A stretch of DNA of 64,000 nt from Bremerella alba. Lineage in GTDB: Bacteria; Planctomycetota; Planctomycetia; Pirellulales; Pirellulaceae. The position numbers were made by a program, and so were the translations under genes. The stretch is taken from positions 1 through 64,000 of the forward strand of contig NZ_JABRWO010000007.1 in NCBI RefSeq assembly GCF_013618625.1. Reading direction: 5' to 3'. A model generated the notes under the pieces. It saw only the letters and a program-made list of their open reading frames with translations. It had not been told where the DNA came from and did not search any database. Shown piece after piece: positions 53,338 to 62,120 of the stretch; positions within the stretch are counted from its first letter, which is position 1, and each line of letters starts with the position of its first letter.

Positions 53338-55089
53338 ATGCCACACGTTTTTCCTCTCTTATTACTCGCTATTGGTCTGTTTCTTCCCACGGCGGTCCAT
53401 GCCGCGGAGACGCCTAAACCGAATGTCGTGATGATCCTCAGCGACGATCAAGGCTGGGGCGACTTAAGCGTGCACGGCAACAAAAACCTTGCCACGCCCA
53501 ACATCGATCAACTCGCGAAAGAGGGAGCACTGTTCGAGAATTTCTACGTCTGCCATCTTTGCGCACCAACGCGGGCCGAAATGCTAACCGGCCGTTTCTT
53601 TGGACGAACCGGTGTGCGAGGTGTCTCGACCGGGCAGGAACGCCTGAACCTCGACGAGAAGACCATCGCCCAATACTTTAAAGAGGCGGGCTACGCGACC
53701 GGCGCTTTTGGCAAGTGGCACAACGGCATGCAGTTTCCTTACCACCCCAATGCCCGCGGTTTCGATGAGTACTACGGATTCTGCTCTGGCCACTGGGGAC
53801 ATTACTTCAGCCCAGAACTCGACCACAACAATCAGCTCGTTCGCGGAGATGGTTACATCACCGACGACTTCACCAACCGGGCCATGCAGTTCATCGAAGA
53901 CAACCAAGACAAACCGTTCTTCTGCTATGTGCCCTACTGCACGCCCCACTCGCCGATGCAGGTACCTGGCCAGTACTTCGACAAGTTCGCCGAGATGGAC
54001 CCAGAGATGAAGAACCGAGATCCTCAGAAGGAACAACTCGGCATGACGCGGGCCGCACTGGCCATGTGCGAAAATATCGACTGGAACGTCGGCCGCATTT
54101 TGAAGAAGCTCGATCAGCTCGATCTAGCCGACAACACGATCGTCATCTACTTCGCCGACAACGGTCCTAATAGCTTCCGTTGGAATGGCGACATGAAAGG
54201 ACGCAAAGGATCCCTCGACGAAGGCGGAACCCGCGTGCCGTGCATCGTCCGCTGGCCTGGTCACATTCCGGCCGATCGCAAAATCGACTCGATCGCAGGT
54301 GCCGTCGACCTGCTGCCTACGCTGCTCGACTTCGCAGGCATCTCGGCCAAGTACCCCAAGCCAATCGACGGCATCAGCTTGAAAGGAATGCTTACCAGCG
54401 GAGACGTTCCCACAGGCGAGCGATACATGATCGCTTCGCGTGGCAATCAAGTCAGTGTCCGCAATCAAACCTACCGTCTCGATAGCAAGGGCCAACTGTT
54501 CGATATCACGAAGGACCGTGGGCAGCGCAACAACGTTGCCAAGGAGCATCCCCAAGTACAGGCCAAACTGCAGGAGGTCGCCAAGCAGTATCGCTCAGAG
54601 ATGCTACCCAATCAGGACAAGCGTCCCTTCACCGTTGGCTACACACAAAACACGCCGCTACCAGCTCGCGATGGAAACGGACACGGCGGCATCGAGCGCA
54701 GTGCCAGGGCTCCGAATTGCTCGTACTTCACCAACTGGAAATCGAAAGATGGCACCGTGACCTGGGACGTCGAAGTGGGCGAGGCCGGCGAGTACGAAGC
54801 GATCGTTTATTATACCTGTCCGCCGGAAAACGTCGGCGTCGAAATCCAAGCCCAGCTGCTCGGCCAGAAGACTGCGGCGACGATCAAAGAGGCCCACAAT
54901 CCTGAAAGCTACGGACCCGAGCGAGACCGCTTCGACCGTGGATCGGAATCCCCCGTGAAAGACTTCAAACCCTTTTCGCTCGGGACGCTGACGCTACCCA
55001 AAGGACGCGATACGCTGACCCTTTCGGCGCTAAAGATCCCCGGCGAAGGGGCGATTGAAGTTCGCTACGTTTGGTTGAATAAGAAGTAA
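53338..55089 (+). CDS. secreted sulfatase
   Basis: The product is 583 residues with a signal peptide (ending near AVHA, residue ~21). LSDDQGWGDLS provides metal ligands, and CAPTR has the active-site Cys75, which the cell must convert to formylglycine (CxPxR). The YPKPIDGIS segment and FADNGPN are also family features. It should cleave sulfate esters from sulfated polysaccharides. The last ~140 residues (about 440-583, PLPARDGNGHGGIERS..., ending EVRYVWLNKK) form an extra beta-rich domain that may bind carbohydrate. No sulfatase-maturing enzyme gene is in the window. Confidence 0.93.
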   Translation: MPHVFPLLLLAIGLFLPTAVHAAETPKPNVVMILSDDQGWGDLSVHGNKNLATPNIDQLAKEGALFENFYVCHLCAPTRAEMLTGRFFGRTGVRGVSTGQERLNLDEKTIAQYFKEAGYATGAFGKWHNGMQFPYHPNARGFDEYYGFCSGHWGHYFSPELDHNNQLVRGDGYITDDFTNRAMQFIEDNQDKPFFCYVPYCTPHSPMQVPGQYFDKFAEMDPEMKNRDPQKEQLGMTRAALAMCENIDWNVGRILKKLDQLDLADNTIVIYFADNGPNSFRWNGDMKGRKGSLDEGGTRVPCIVRWPGHIPADRKIDSIAGAVDLLPTLLDFAGISAKYPKPIDGISLKGMLTSGDVPTGERYMIASRGNQVSVRNQTYRLDSKGQLFDITKDRGQRNNVAKEHPQVQAKLQEVAKQYRSEMLPNQDKRPFTVGYTQNTPLPARDGNGHGGIERSARAPNCSYFTNWKSKDGTVTWDVEVGEAGEYEAIVYYTCPPENVGVEIQAQLLGQKTAATIKEAHNPESYGPERDRFDRGSESPVKDFKPFSLGTLTLPKGRDTLTLSALKIPGEGAIEVRYVWLNKK

Positions 55090-55407
55090 ATCACGCGATG
55101 TACTTTCGTGTGATCGAACGAGAACCGAACCCATACGCTCTGCCGTAAACTGCGGCGGGGCGTTTTCTTTTTGCTTCTGCCGTCGGTCGTCAGCAGCGAT
55201 TCCGCGACGATCGGTCTCGTTGGCGCCAGATGCATTGAGCCTGCTCCGACTCGCCACAGATTTTGGCATGTGGGATTTTATGTGGTGACATTCACGCTCA
55301 GATACGTCAAACTAGTTGACACAATCTAGTCCCAACTTCGGTTGGAAGTCGTCTTTCTCCCACCGCTCGCAATCCCCGCTGATTCCTCAATCCTGGATTT
55401 TGCTCGC
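55090..55407. other. intergenic region before the FAD oxidoreductase gene
   Basis: About 318 bases. No gene seen. Near the right side is a dyad GTCAA-ACTAG-TTGAC (55306-55320), overlapping TTGACA (55316-55321), which may be a -35 element; the matching -10 is not clear. Confidence 0.4.
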
Positions 55408-57087
55408 ATGATACCACGATATATCCTCACCGCCCTGCTCTTCACTCTGTTGGTCTCTCAGACACCCAGCTACGCGCAGCAGGCCTCGCAGTACGATCTG
55501 GTTGTGTACGGCGGAACGAGCGCCGGCGTGGCCGCCGCCGTGCAGGCGAAGCAGATGGGCAAGTCGGTGGTGATCGTCAGCCCCGACACTCACCTGGGAG
55601 GGCTATCCAGCAACGGCTTGGGCCGTACCGACAGTGGTCGCCAGAACGCCATCGGTGGGATCGCCAAAGAGTTCTATCATCGCATCTATCAGCATTACGC
55701 CAAGCCGCAGTCGTGGCCCCACCAAACACCCAGAGCCTACCTCGCCCAACGAGAAGCCCACGGTGCTTCCGACTCGAAGAACAAAACCTGGTGGGTCTTC
55801 GAGCCCCACGTTGCCGAGAACATCTTCGAGCAGTTCATTGCCGAGAACGACATCGAAGTCCTTCGCGACCAATGGCTCGATCGCGACCATGGCGTGGGCA
55901 TGGATGGCCAGCGTATCGTTTCAATCACCACCCTTTCCGGCAAGACGCTGGCCGGAAAGATGTTTATCGACGCCACCTACGAAGGCGATCTCATGGCCGC
56001 CGCCGGCGTAACGTACACCATCGGCCGAGAAAGCAACGCGAAGTACGACGAGATCGGCAATGGAGTCGAGGTCGCCAAGAACGTCAAGAACCATCGCTTT
56101 CGCGTTCCGGTCGATCCTTACGTTACCCCTGGCGACCCCAGCAGCGGCCTGGTTTGGGGCGTGCACGACCAAGGCCCCGGCGAAGAAGGTGCTGGCGATC
56201 ATCGCGTGCAGGCCTATTGCTACCGCATGTGCATGTCACGAGTACCGGAGAACCGCGTTCCCTTTCGCAAGCCTGAAGGCTACGACGAGAGCGTCTACGA
56301 GCTGTTATTTCGCAACTACGAAGCCGGCGATCCTCGCTTGCCGCTGCACCCTGCCCCGGCTCCTAACGGCAAGACCGATACCAACAATAACGGAGCCTTC
56401 TCGACCGACAACATCGGCATGAACTACGACTACCCCGAAGCGAGCTACGAAGAACGAGAGCAAATCCTCGCGCAGCATCGCACCTACCAACAAGGTCTGA
56501 TGTGGACCCTCGCCAATCATGCCCGGGTCCCCAAGCAGGTTCGCGACGAGATGGCCCAGTGGGGATTGGCCCAAGATGAATTCGTCGACAACGACCACTG
56601 GCCCTATCAAATCTATGTCCGCGAAGCACGCCGCATGGTTTCCGACTACGTGCAAACGGAACACGATTGTCGTCGGCTGCGTCTTTGCGAAGACAGCGTC
56701 GGCCTGGGTTCGTACAACATGGACTCTCATAATGTGCAGCGATTCGTTTCCACGGACGGTACCGTGCAAAACGAAGGAGACGTGCAAGTTGCCACCGGCG
56801 GTAGTTACGCCATCAGTTACCGCTGCTTGATCCCTAAACAAGGGGAAGCCACCAATTTGCTGGTGCCGTGCTGCTTGTCGAGTTCGCATATCGCGTTTGG
56901 CAGCATCCGCATGGAGCCTGTCTTCATGATCTTAGGGCAAAGCTCGGCAACGGCCGCGGCCTTGGCGATCGATCAAGACTGCGCACTGCAGAAGCTCCCT
57001 TATGCGGACCTCAAGGCTCGTCTGGAAAAGGACGGCCAGCAACTGGTGCCTGCCGGAAAGCCGAAACCGTTCTCGCCCCCTAAGTAA
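55408..57087 (+). CDS. secreted FAD-dependent oxidoreductase
   Basis: The product is 559 residues from the ATG at 55408, chosen because it gives a signal peptide (RYILTALLFTLLVSQTPSYAQ); the open frame runs 22 codons further upstream. QYDLVVYGGTSAGVAAAVQAKQMGKSVVIV is the FAD-binding fold (GGTSAG), followed by LGGLSSNGLGRTDSG and GGIAKEFYHRI. Members of this FAD-dependent group (PF12831-like) occur beside sulfatases and carbohydrate-active enzymes in planctomycetes. The reaction is not known. It lies 318 bases after the sulfatase gene on the same strand. Confidence 0.85.
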   Translation: MIPRYILTALLFTLLVSQTPSYAQQASQYDLVVYGGTSAGVAAAVQAKQMGKSVVIVSPDTHLGGLSSNGLGRTDSGRQNAIGGIAKEFYHRIYQHYAKPQSWPHQTPRAYLAQREAHGASDSKNKTWWVFEPHVAENIFEQFIAENDIEVLRDQWLDRDHGVGMDGQRIVSITTLSGKTLAGKMFIDATYEGDLMAAAGVTYTIGRESNAKYDEIGNGVEVAKNVKNHRFRVPVDPYVTPGDPSSGLVWGVHDQGPGEEGAGDHRVQAYCYRMCMSRVPENRVPFRKPEGYDESVYELLFRNYEAGDPRLPLHPAPAPNGKTDTNNNGAFSTDNIGMNYDYPEASYEEREQILAQHRTYQQGLMWTLANHARVPKQVRDEMAQWGLAQDEFVDNDHWPYQIYVREARRMVSDYVQTEHDCRRLRLCEDSVGLGSYNMDSHNVQRFVSTDGTVQNEGDVQVATGGSYAISYRCLIPKQGEATNLLVPCCLSSSHIAFGSIRMEPVFMILGQSSATAAALAIDQDCALQKLPYADLKARLEKDGQQLVPAGKPKPFSPPK

Positions 57088-57186
57088 TAGGGAAACCTTC
57101 CTCCGTTTTTGAAATTGTCGGGCAATCCGCTCGTTCGCCTGTTACGATCAGACTAGGCGCAACTTGAAAAACAAAAACGGATTACC

Positions 57187-57993
57187 ATGCTCATTCGCGT
57201 TGGTTATGAAATAGCTTTTGAATCCCCGCAGCCAGCTCCGATGTTGTTGATGCTTTATCTGCATCCCACTCGAGAGCTAACCACACGGCAACCTGATCTG
57301 TTGCAAACGACACCCTCCTTACCGATTTCTCAGTACTACGACATGTACGGAAATCGTTGCGGGCGAGTGGTTGCTCCGACTGGCCGTGTCACCTTTCGCA
57401 ACACGGCGGTTGTCGAAGATAGCGGGCTACCCGACCTGCAAGCACCTCAGGCCCGACAGGCACAAGTTCAGGACCTGCCCCACGAGACACTCATGTACTT
57501 GCTGGCCAGTCGTTACTGTGAAGTCGACAGCGAGCTAAAGGATATCGCCTGGCAGCTCTTCGGAAAAACACCACCTGGCTGGCAACGCGTGCAGGCCATC
57601 TGCGACTTCGTCCACGAGCATATCACGTTCGACTACATGCAAGCCCGAGCCAATCGGACGGCGGTCGACGTTTATCGCGAAGGCGTCGGTGTCTGCCGCG
57701 ACTATATGCATCTGGCCATTACGTTCTGCCGCAATTGCAACATCCCGGCCCGTTACTGCACCGGATACCTGGGCGACATCGGTGTGCCTGCAGCGGCTGA
57801 CCCGATGGATTTCAGTGCCTGGTTCGAGGCCTATTTAGGCGGCCAGTGGTACGCCTTCGATGCACGAAACAACAAACCCCGCATTGGCCGAGTCCTCATG
57901 GCCCGTGGCCGGGATGCGGCCGACGTGGCACTCACGACCACCTTCGGCGTGAACGAATTAAAGGACTTCAAAGTCTGGGCAGACGAAGTGTAG
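57187..57993 (+). CDS. transglutaminase-like cysteine protease-fold protein
   Basis: The product is 268 residues. The N-terminal ~90 residues are beta-rich. The core has GVGVCRDYMHLAITFCR with the candidate nucleophile Cys (about residue 178), then MDFSAWFEAYLGGQWYAFDARNN, where the usual His-Ala-Trp is Ser-Ala-Trp. The Ser instead of the expected His means the catalytic triad may be rearranged, or the protein acts by binding only. RIGRVLMARGRDAADVALTT is a typical end for this group. Cytoplasmic, no signal peptide. Function unknown; such genes occur near peptide or glycan enzymes. Confidence 0.85.
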   Translation: MLIRVGYEIAFESPQPAPMLLMLYLHPTRELTTRQPDLLQTTPSLPISQYYDMYGNRCGRVVAPTGRVTFRNTAVVEDSGLPDLQAPQARQAQVQDLPHETLMYLLASRYCEVDSELKDIAWQLFGKTPPGWQRVQAICDFVHEHITFDYMQARANRTAVDVYREGVGVCRDYMHLAITFCRNCNIPARYCTGYLGDIGVPAAADPMDFSAWFEAYLGGQWYAFDARNNKPRIGRVLMARGRDAADVALTTTFGVNELKDFKVWADEV

Positions 57994-58095
57994 AACCCCC
58001 GGGAACCATTTTCCTGTCGGTTTGCATCGTTGCGTATTTTAACAAAAAATAGACATAGCTCACGCGTCCTAAGCGATCATGTCTCGGAGTCTCCT

Positions 58096-59073
58096 ATGCA
58101 CGTTTCCTCATCCTTTGCCTTTCCATCTTTGGCCAGCATCGCCTTAATCTTCCTTGCATCGGCATCGCAAGCGGCGCCGGTGAAAGTGTTCATCCTGTGC
58201 GGCCAATCCAACATGGAAGGCAAAGGGGCGATCAAGCATCTCGAGCAACTACTGGCCGATCCGGCTACGGCCAAAACGTATCAGCATCTGCGTGACGACA
58301 ATGGTTGGGTCGAACGGGACGACGTGTTCATCCAATACAACGACGATCGCGGGCGAGGCAAACTGGGCCTGGGCTACGGCACGCCTACCAATCGGTTTGG
58401 CCCCGAACTCGAGTTCGGGCACGTCGTCGGCAATGCATTGGACGAGAAGGTGCTCATCATCAAATGTGCTTGGGGCGGACGCGCCTTGGCAGTTCGCTTT
58501 CGCCCGCCAAGCTCTGGCAAGGGAGATTACACCCAGCGAAACCGCCAGACGAAAGAGATCGTACCGCTGCCAGAGGAAACCTACGGCGAAGCGTATCGCG
58601 ACACGATCCGTATCGTCCAAAAGACGCTGGCCAACATCGATCAGATTGTGCCAGACTACAACCAGAAGGAAGGCTATCAGCTGTCCGGGTTCGTCTTCTT
58701 TCAAGGCTTCAACGACGTTATCGACCAGAAGAAGGTCGACGAGTATGGCCAGAACCTGGAAAACCTGGTGCGCGACGTTCGCAAAGATTTAGACGCCCCG
58801 AAGCTCCCCTTTGTCATCGGCGAACTCGGGCAACAAGGGGTCGAACCTGAAAAGCGTCACGCCGAGAAGCACTTCGCATTTCGCAAAATGCAGGAAGATG
58901 TTTCCAAACTGCCAGAATTCAAAGGGAACGTCGCGTTCGTCAAAACGAGCCCTTACATCGTGTCGGATGGCGAGTCGTTCGACGGCGGCTATCACTACTA
59001 CGGCCGGGCCGACACGTTCTTCCACATCGGTCACGCGTTTGGCGAGGCGATGCTAAAGTTGAACCAGCCGTAA
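58096..59073 (+). CDS. secreted sialate O-acetylesterase-like protein (second copy)
   Basis: The product is 325 residues from the ATG at 58096 (GGAGT upstream), with a signal peptide ending near ASASQA (residue ~26). GQSNM at 36-40 holds the nucleophile. GFVFFQGFNDVI is the conserved block near the middle, and GGYHYYGRADTFFHIG carries the C-terminal His. It is similar in design to the protein at 23223-24143 but shares little sequence by eye. Probably acts on acetylated polysaccharides, with the sulfatase gene close by. Confidence 0.88.
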   Translation: MHVSSSFAFPSLASIALIFLASASQAAPVKVFILCGQSNMEGKGAIKHLEQLLADPATAKTYQHLRDDNGWVERDDVFIQYNDDRGRGKLGLGYGTPTNRFGPELEFGHVVGNALDEKVLIIKCAWGGRALAVRFRPPSSGKGDYTQRNRQTKEIVPLPEETYGEAYRDTIRIVQKTLANIDQIVPDYNQKEGYQLSGFVFFQGFNDVIDQKKVDEYGQNLENLVRDVRKDLDAPKLPFVIGELGQQGVEPEKRHAEKHFAFRKMQEDVSKLPEFKGNVAFVKTSPYIVSDGESFDGGYHYYGRADTFFHIGHAFGEAMLKLNQP

Positions 59074-59108
59074 TCCGCGGCTGGTTCCCTTAGCAGCGAC
59101 GCTCGGCT

Positions 59109-59933
59109 TTACAGCCGACCGAGCAGCTCGGACTTCTTCGAGTTGAATTCGTCGTCGCTGAGAAATCCCTTGTCGCGAAGCTCACCCAACTTGGCGATCG
59201 CGTCGAAGACACTCGCTTCGTTGGCCGAAGAGTTCGTCGACGATGGAGCCGGCTGCGAAGGTGGCGGTGTCGACGCTTGAGGGGCAGGCGGCTGTGGCGT
59301 TTGACCATTCTGCGAAACGACCGGCAGCGTGCCCAGGCTCACCGTACCGAACTGGCTCGAGAAGGTGATCGAACTGCCCATCCCTTGTTGCTGCGAGAAT
59401 CCACCGATCTGATGATTCTGCGTGTCGTACACCCACACGTCGCCACCGGTCTTCACGGCAAGACGACAGATATTCGGGAAGTAGGCATACTGTACGTTGT
59501 TCTGCGATCCGGTCGAACTGGGAGAACCGAGATCTTGCGGCCACCAATTCTGATTCGGATCGGGCACAAACAGACTCGACTGCCCCATCGGCGAACCGCT
59601 GGCTTGATTCTGCTGGCCGCCGCCACTTTGGCTTTGCGACTGAAAGCTGCCCGATCGCAACAGCCCAGGCTGGTTGGCCAGAATGTTGGAGATCTCTTGG
59701 CACAGCCCCCCTACCGAGTTCTTCAGGCCGTAGTTGAACATATCGCCCAACATCATCATCCCGCCCTGCATCCACTGCCCAGAGCCGCCGAATTCAGGAT
59801 GGCTAAACTGAGCCATGCCACCGTTACCATTGAGCACGGCAATCATCATGTGGGTCACGGCATCGGTACTGAAACCATATCGTTGGGCCAAATCGTTGAC
59901 GATTCGGCTACCTTCCGGCGTAAGCTGTTGCAT
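59109..59933 (-). CDS. SHOCT-domain protein with low-complexity middle
   Basis: The product is 274 residues. The N-terminus is a small helical domain (SRIVNDLAQRYGFSTDAVTHMMIAVLNGNG). Then comes a Gln/Ser/Gly/Pro-rich low-complexity stretch (about 95-145), a segment with YFPNICRLAVKTGGDVWVYDTQNHQIGGF, and at the C-terminus a SHOCT helix pair (IAKLGELRDKGFLSDDEFNSKKSELLGRL, residues about 245-274). SHOCT is thought to help oligomers form. No membrane segment; the function is unknown. Confidence 0.82.
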   Translation of the reverse strand: MQQLTPEGSRIVNDLAQRYGFSTDAVTHMMIAVLNGNGGMAQFSHPEFGGSGQWMQGGMMMLGDMFNYGLKNSVGGLCQEISNILANQPGLLRSGSFQSQSQSGGGQQNQASGSPMGQSSLFVPDPNQNWWPQDLGSPSSTGSQNNVQYAYFPNICRLAVKTGGDVWVYDTQNHQIGGFSQQQGMGSSITFSSQFGTVSLGTLPVVSQNGQTPQPPAPQASTPPPSQPAPSSTNSSANEASVFDAIAKLGELRDKGFLSDDEFNSKKSELLGRL

Positions 59934-60123
59934 CGAATCGCCCTATGTAAAATCGGGGTAGAAATGGAAATACCGGTAGTTTACCACACAAATGTGAAGA
60001 ATATAAGCGTTGCCGGTTAAGGGGAAAGGACGGGCAAAGCCTTAAGGCCCTCAATCTTTCGGACAATCTCGCCCTTATTCTACCTAGTACTTTCCAATCA
60101 AGCAGGTATTGGATGCGACCAAC

Positions 60124-61383
60124 TCAACGCTTCTGAGCATCCAACCCCTTAAGCTGGGCCTCGTATTGGTTCAACTCTTGAAGTCTCTGCGATACTTCCA
60201 CTCTCACCGCTTGCCACTTGGCATAGGCAGCCGACGACATTTCGGCCGTGACGATTTCGTCGCCTTGCAGCAGTAAGAGACGTTTGTATTCTTCATGCCG
60301 CAGATGCTCCACACGTTTGGCGACGTGCAACTGATTGCGGGCATTGTTCACTTGAGCGGAGAGGATTCGAGACTCTTGACCCAGTTTCGCGACGTGCTGC
60401 GAATACCATTTCAGCGCTGCTTCGGCTTCGACTACCGGATCGAACTTCTTAATGCCTGCGATGCGTTTCCAGTCCTGGTCGCACGCTCCGGCAAACGCCC
60501 CTAGAATCCGATACATATTTTGCATCGGTATTTTGCCATCCAAAGTATCTTGCACCATGTCGGCGAGCACTTTGCGGCAAGCTTCATTTTCATAATGTTC
60601 CAACGCAGACAAAATCAGAAGTGGCGGGCTGCCGTAAGCATGGCGACGATAGGCCGCGTCCAGCAGCAGCAGGGCCTCCGGAGGATTTGCATAGTAGAGA
60701 CCACACGCGGCCGCCGTGGCGATTTGGACATTCTCGTCTTCCAAATTTTTGAGCAGCGTCGGAACGCATTTTTCGCCGCCATACAGCAAAGCAATCAGCC
60801 CGATGATTCGATACTCGTGGGAGGTTTCCTTTTCTAAAATCGAGATCATGTCGTCCGCGCGAAAAGGCTCTCCGGCTCGATAGAGAGCAAAGATACTCGC
60901 ATATCGGACCGCCGTAGGCTGCGATGGGTCTTGAGCAAGTTGCGTTAGCTCGTGGGCCATCTGGTTCTTTCGCAGTTCGCTCAAGACGAGTACCGTCTCG
61001 TACGGAAACTGCGGCGGCTCTTTCGCCTCGCCCAGTCCGCACATGCTTAATAGATGCTGCGTCATCGTTGCCTGCAGCCCCTGCGTGTCGAACAGTGCAT
61101 CGCTATCGGGTTTCAGCACATCGAAGTAGAGAACATGGTAGTGATAGTAAGCGGAATCCCGTCCACCTCCGGAACCAGCAAGCTCCCTGCTTTTGTGGAT
61201 TTGGTCGAGCTTCTCTCGCAGCTTTTCTGGCAGTGCCGGTCGCTGCTGCAGTTGGGCATCTCGCTGCTCGGCCTGCCGTCGCTCTTCCGCTTGTTTGTCG
61301 GCGGATTGAAATGGATTCTGTCCGAACGATTCGACCGCCGTCAGCCCGAGGATAACAACGGCAATAAAAGCAGGTGCGTTCAT
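60124..61383 (-). CDS. secreted HEAT-repeat-like protein
   Basis: The product is 419 residues with a signal peptide (AFIAVVILGLTAVESFG). Residues about 130-290 form helical repeats resembling HEAT (VLVLSELRKNQMAHELTQLAQDPS, GLIALLYGGEKCVPTLLKNLEDENVQIATAAACGLYY). The C-terminus (about 345-419) is a charged helix with heptad features. HEAT-like proteins usually serve as protein-binding scaffolds. No enzyme motif. It lies 187 bases before the feo operon, on the opposite strand. Confidence 0.78.
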   Translation of the reverse strand: MNAPAFIAVVILGLTAVESFGQNPFQSADKQAEERRQAEQRDAQLQQRPALPEKLREKLDQIHKSRELAGSGGGRDSAYYHYHVLYFDVLKPDSDALFDTQGLQATMTQHLLSMCGLGEAKEPPQFPYETVLVLSELRKNQMAHELTQLAQDPSQPTAVRYASIFALYRAGEPFRADDMISILEKETSHEYRIIGLIALLYGGEKCVPTLLKNLEDENVQIATAAACGLYYANPPEALLLLDAAYRRHAYGSPPLLILSALEHYENEACRKVLADMVQDTLDGKIPMQNMYRILGAFAGACDQDWKRIAGIKKFDPVVEAEAALKWYSQHVAKLGQESRILSAQVNNARNQLHVAKRVEHLRHEEYKRLLLLQGDEIVTAEMSSAAYAKWQAVRVEVSQRLQELNQYEAQLKGLDAQKR

Positions 61384-61502
61384 GCTGGTATGGCTCCGAG
61401 ATGGTTTTTCTCGTGGTGGTAATGTCCGCCATAAAACGAGACGATCAACGGCTCTTGCGGGTTTTCATTCCATCTACCCATTGGACCCAACAATTCGGCA
61501 TC

Positions 61503-61554
61503 TTGCCACAAACGTGTGCCTCAGTTAAGATTTCTCTACTGAGAACTACTCTCA
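61503..61554 (+). promoter_or_regulatory. feo promoter with Fur-box-like dyad
   Basis: TTGCCA (61503-61508) and TAAGAT (61526-61531) are 17 bases apart, a good -35/-10 pair. TGAGAACTACTCTCA (61540-61554) differs at two positions from the Fur 7-1-7 core TGAGAATNATTCTCA and lies just after the -10, where a bound repressor would block transcription. The feoA start follows at 61570. Confidence 0.72.
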
Positions 61555-61569
61555 ATTAGCAGGCAAGCG

Positions 61570-61803
61570 ATGTTTCCCGATATTCCCCTGAGCATGATTC
61601 AGCCTGGGTCCGTGGTGCGGATTTCTCAGGTCGTTGGCGGGCAAGACGATGTCAAGCGGATGGCCGAGATGGGTCTTCAGGCCGGAACGGAAATCGAGAT
61701 GCTGCAAAGCGGCAGTCCTTGCATCATTCGTGTCGGTCAGTCGAAGCTTTGCTTTCGGCCTTCCGACATATTGAACATTTTGGTCAGTACGGACAAAGCA
61801 TAA
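61570..61803 (+). CDS. feoA: FeoA-family protein 1
   Basis: The product is 77 residues. FeoA is a small SH3-like protein needed for ferrous iron uptake with FeoB. The pattern IQPGSVVRISQVVGGQDDVKRMAEMGLQAGTEIEMLQS is typical. Its stop TAA overlaps the start of the second feoA gene by one base (TAATG). It is the first gene behind the Fur-box-like promoter. Confidence 0.93.
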   Translation: MFPDIPLSMIQPGSVVRISQVVGGQDDVKRMAEMGLQAGTEIEMLQSGSPCIIRVGQSKLCFRPSDILNILVSTDKA

Positions 61804-62027
61804 TGTCGAAGTTGTCGCAGCTTGCAGTCGGTCAGGAAGCCGTCATCGCCTCGATCGATGCCACCAACGTGGCGGCCGTGCGACTAATGGAAATGGGCAT
61901 GACTCCCGGCAGCAGCGTCAAGATGATTGGCTCGGCTCCTTTCGGCGATCCGTTAGAGGTGGAGATTCGCGGCTACCACCTGAGCCTGCGTAAGACGGAA
62001 GCCGACCTGGTGGAACTCGTGAGTTAA
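61803..62027 (+). CDS. feoA: FeoA-family protein 2
   Basis: The product is 74 residues, a second FeoA (LAVGQEAVIASIDATNVAAVRLMEMGMTPGSSVKMIGSAPFGDPLEVEIRGYHLSLRKTEADLVEL), more complete toward the end than the first copy. Start and stop overlap with the first feoA, so translation is probably coupled. The double feoA before feoB is seen in several bacteria; the two may form a hetero-oligomer. Confidence 0.94.
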   Translation: MSKLSQLAVGQEAVIASIDATNVAAVRLMEMGMTPGSSVKMIGSAPFGDPLEVEIRGYHLSLRKTEADLVELVS

Positions 62028-62120
62028 CTCTGTAACAAGTACCAATCTCGCCGCGCCGCATGTTGTCCATCGCGACGTGTCTCGAATCCCTCGAACAGCC
62101 AACCCCCAATAGCCTGCCGC

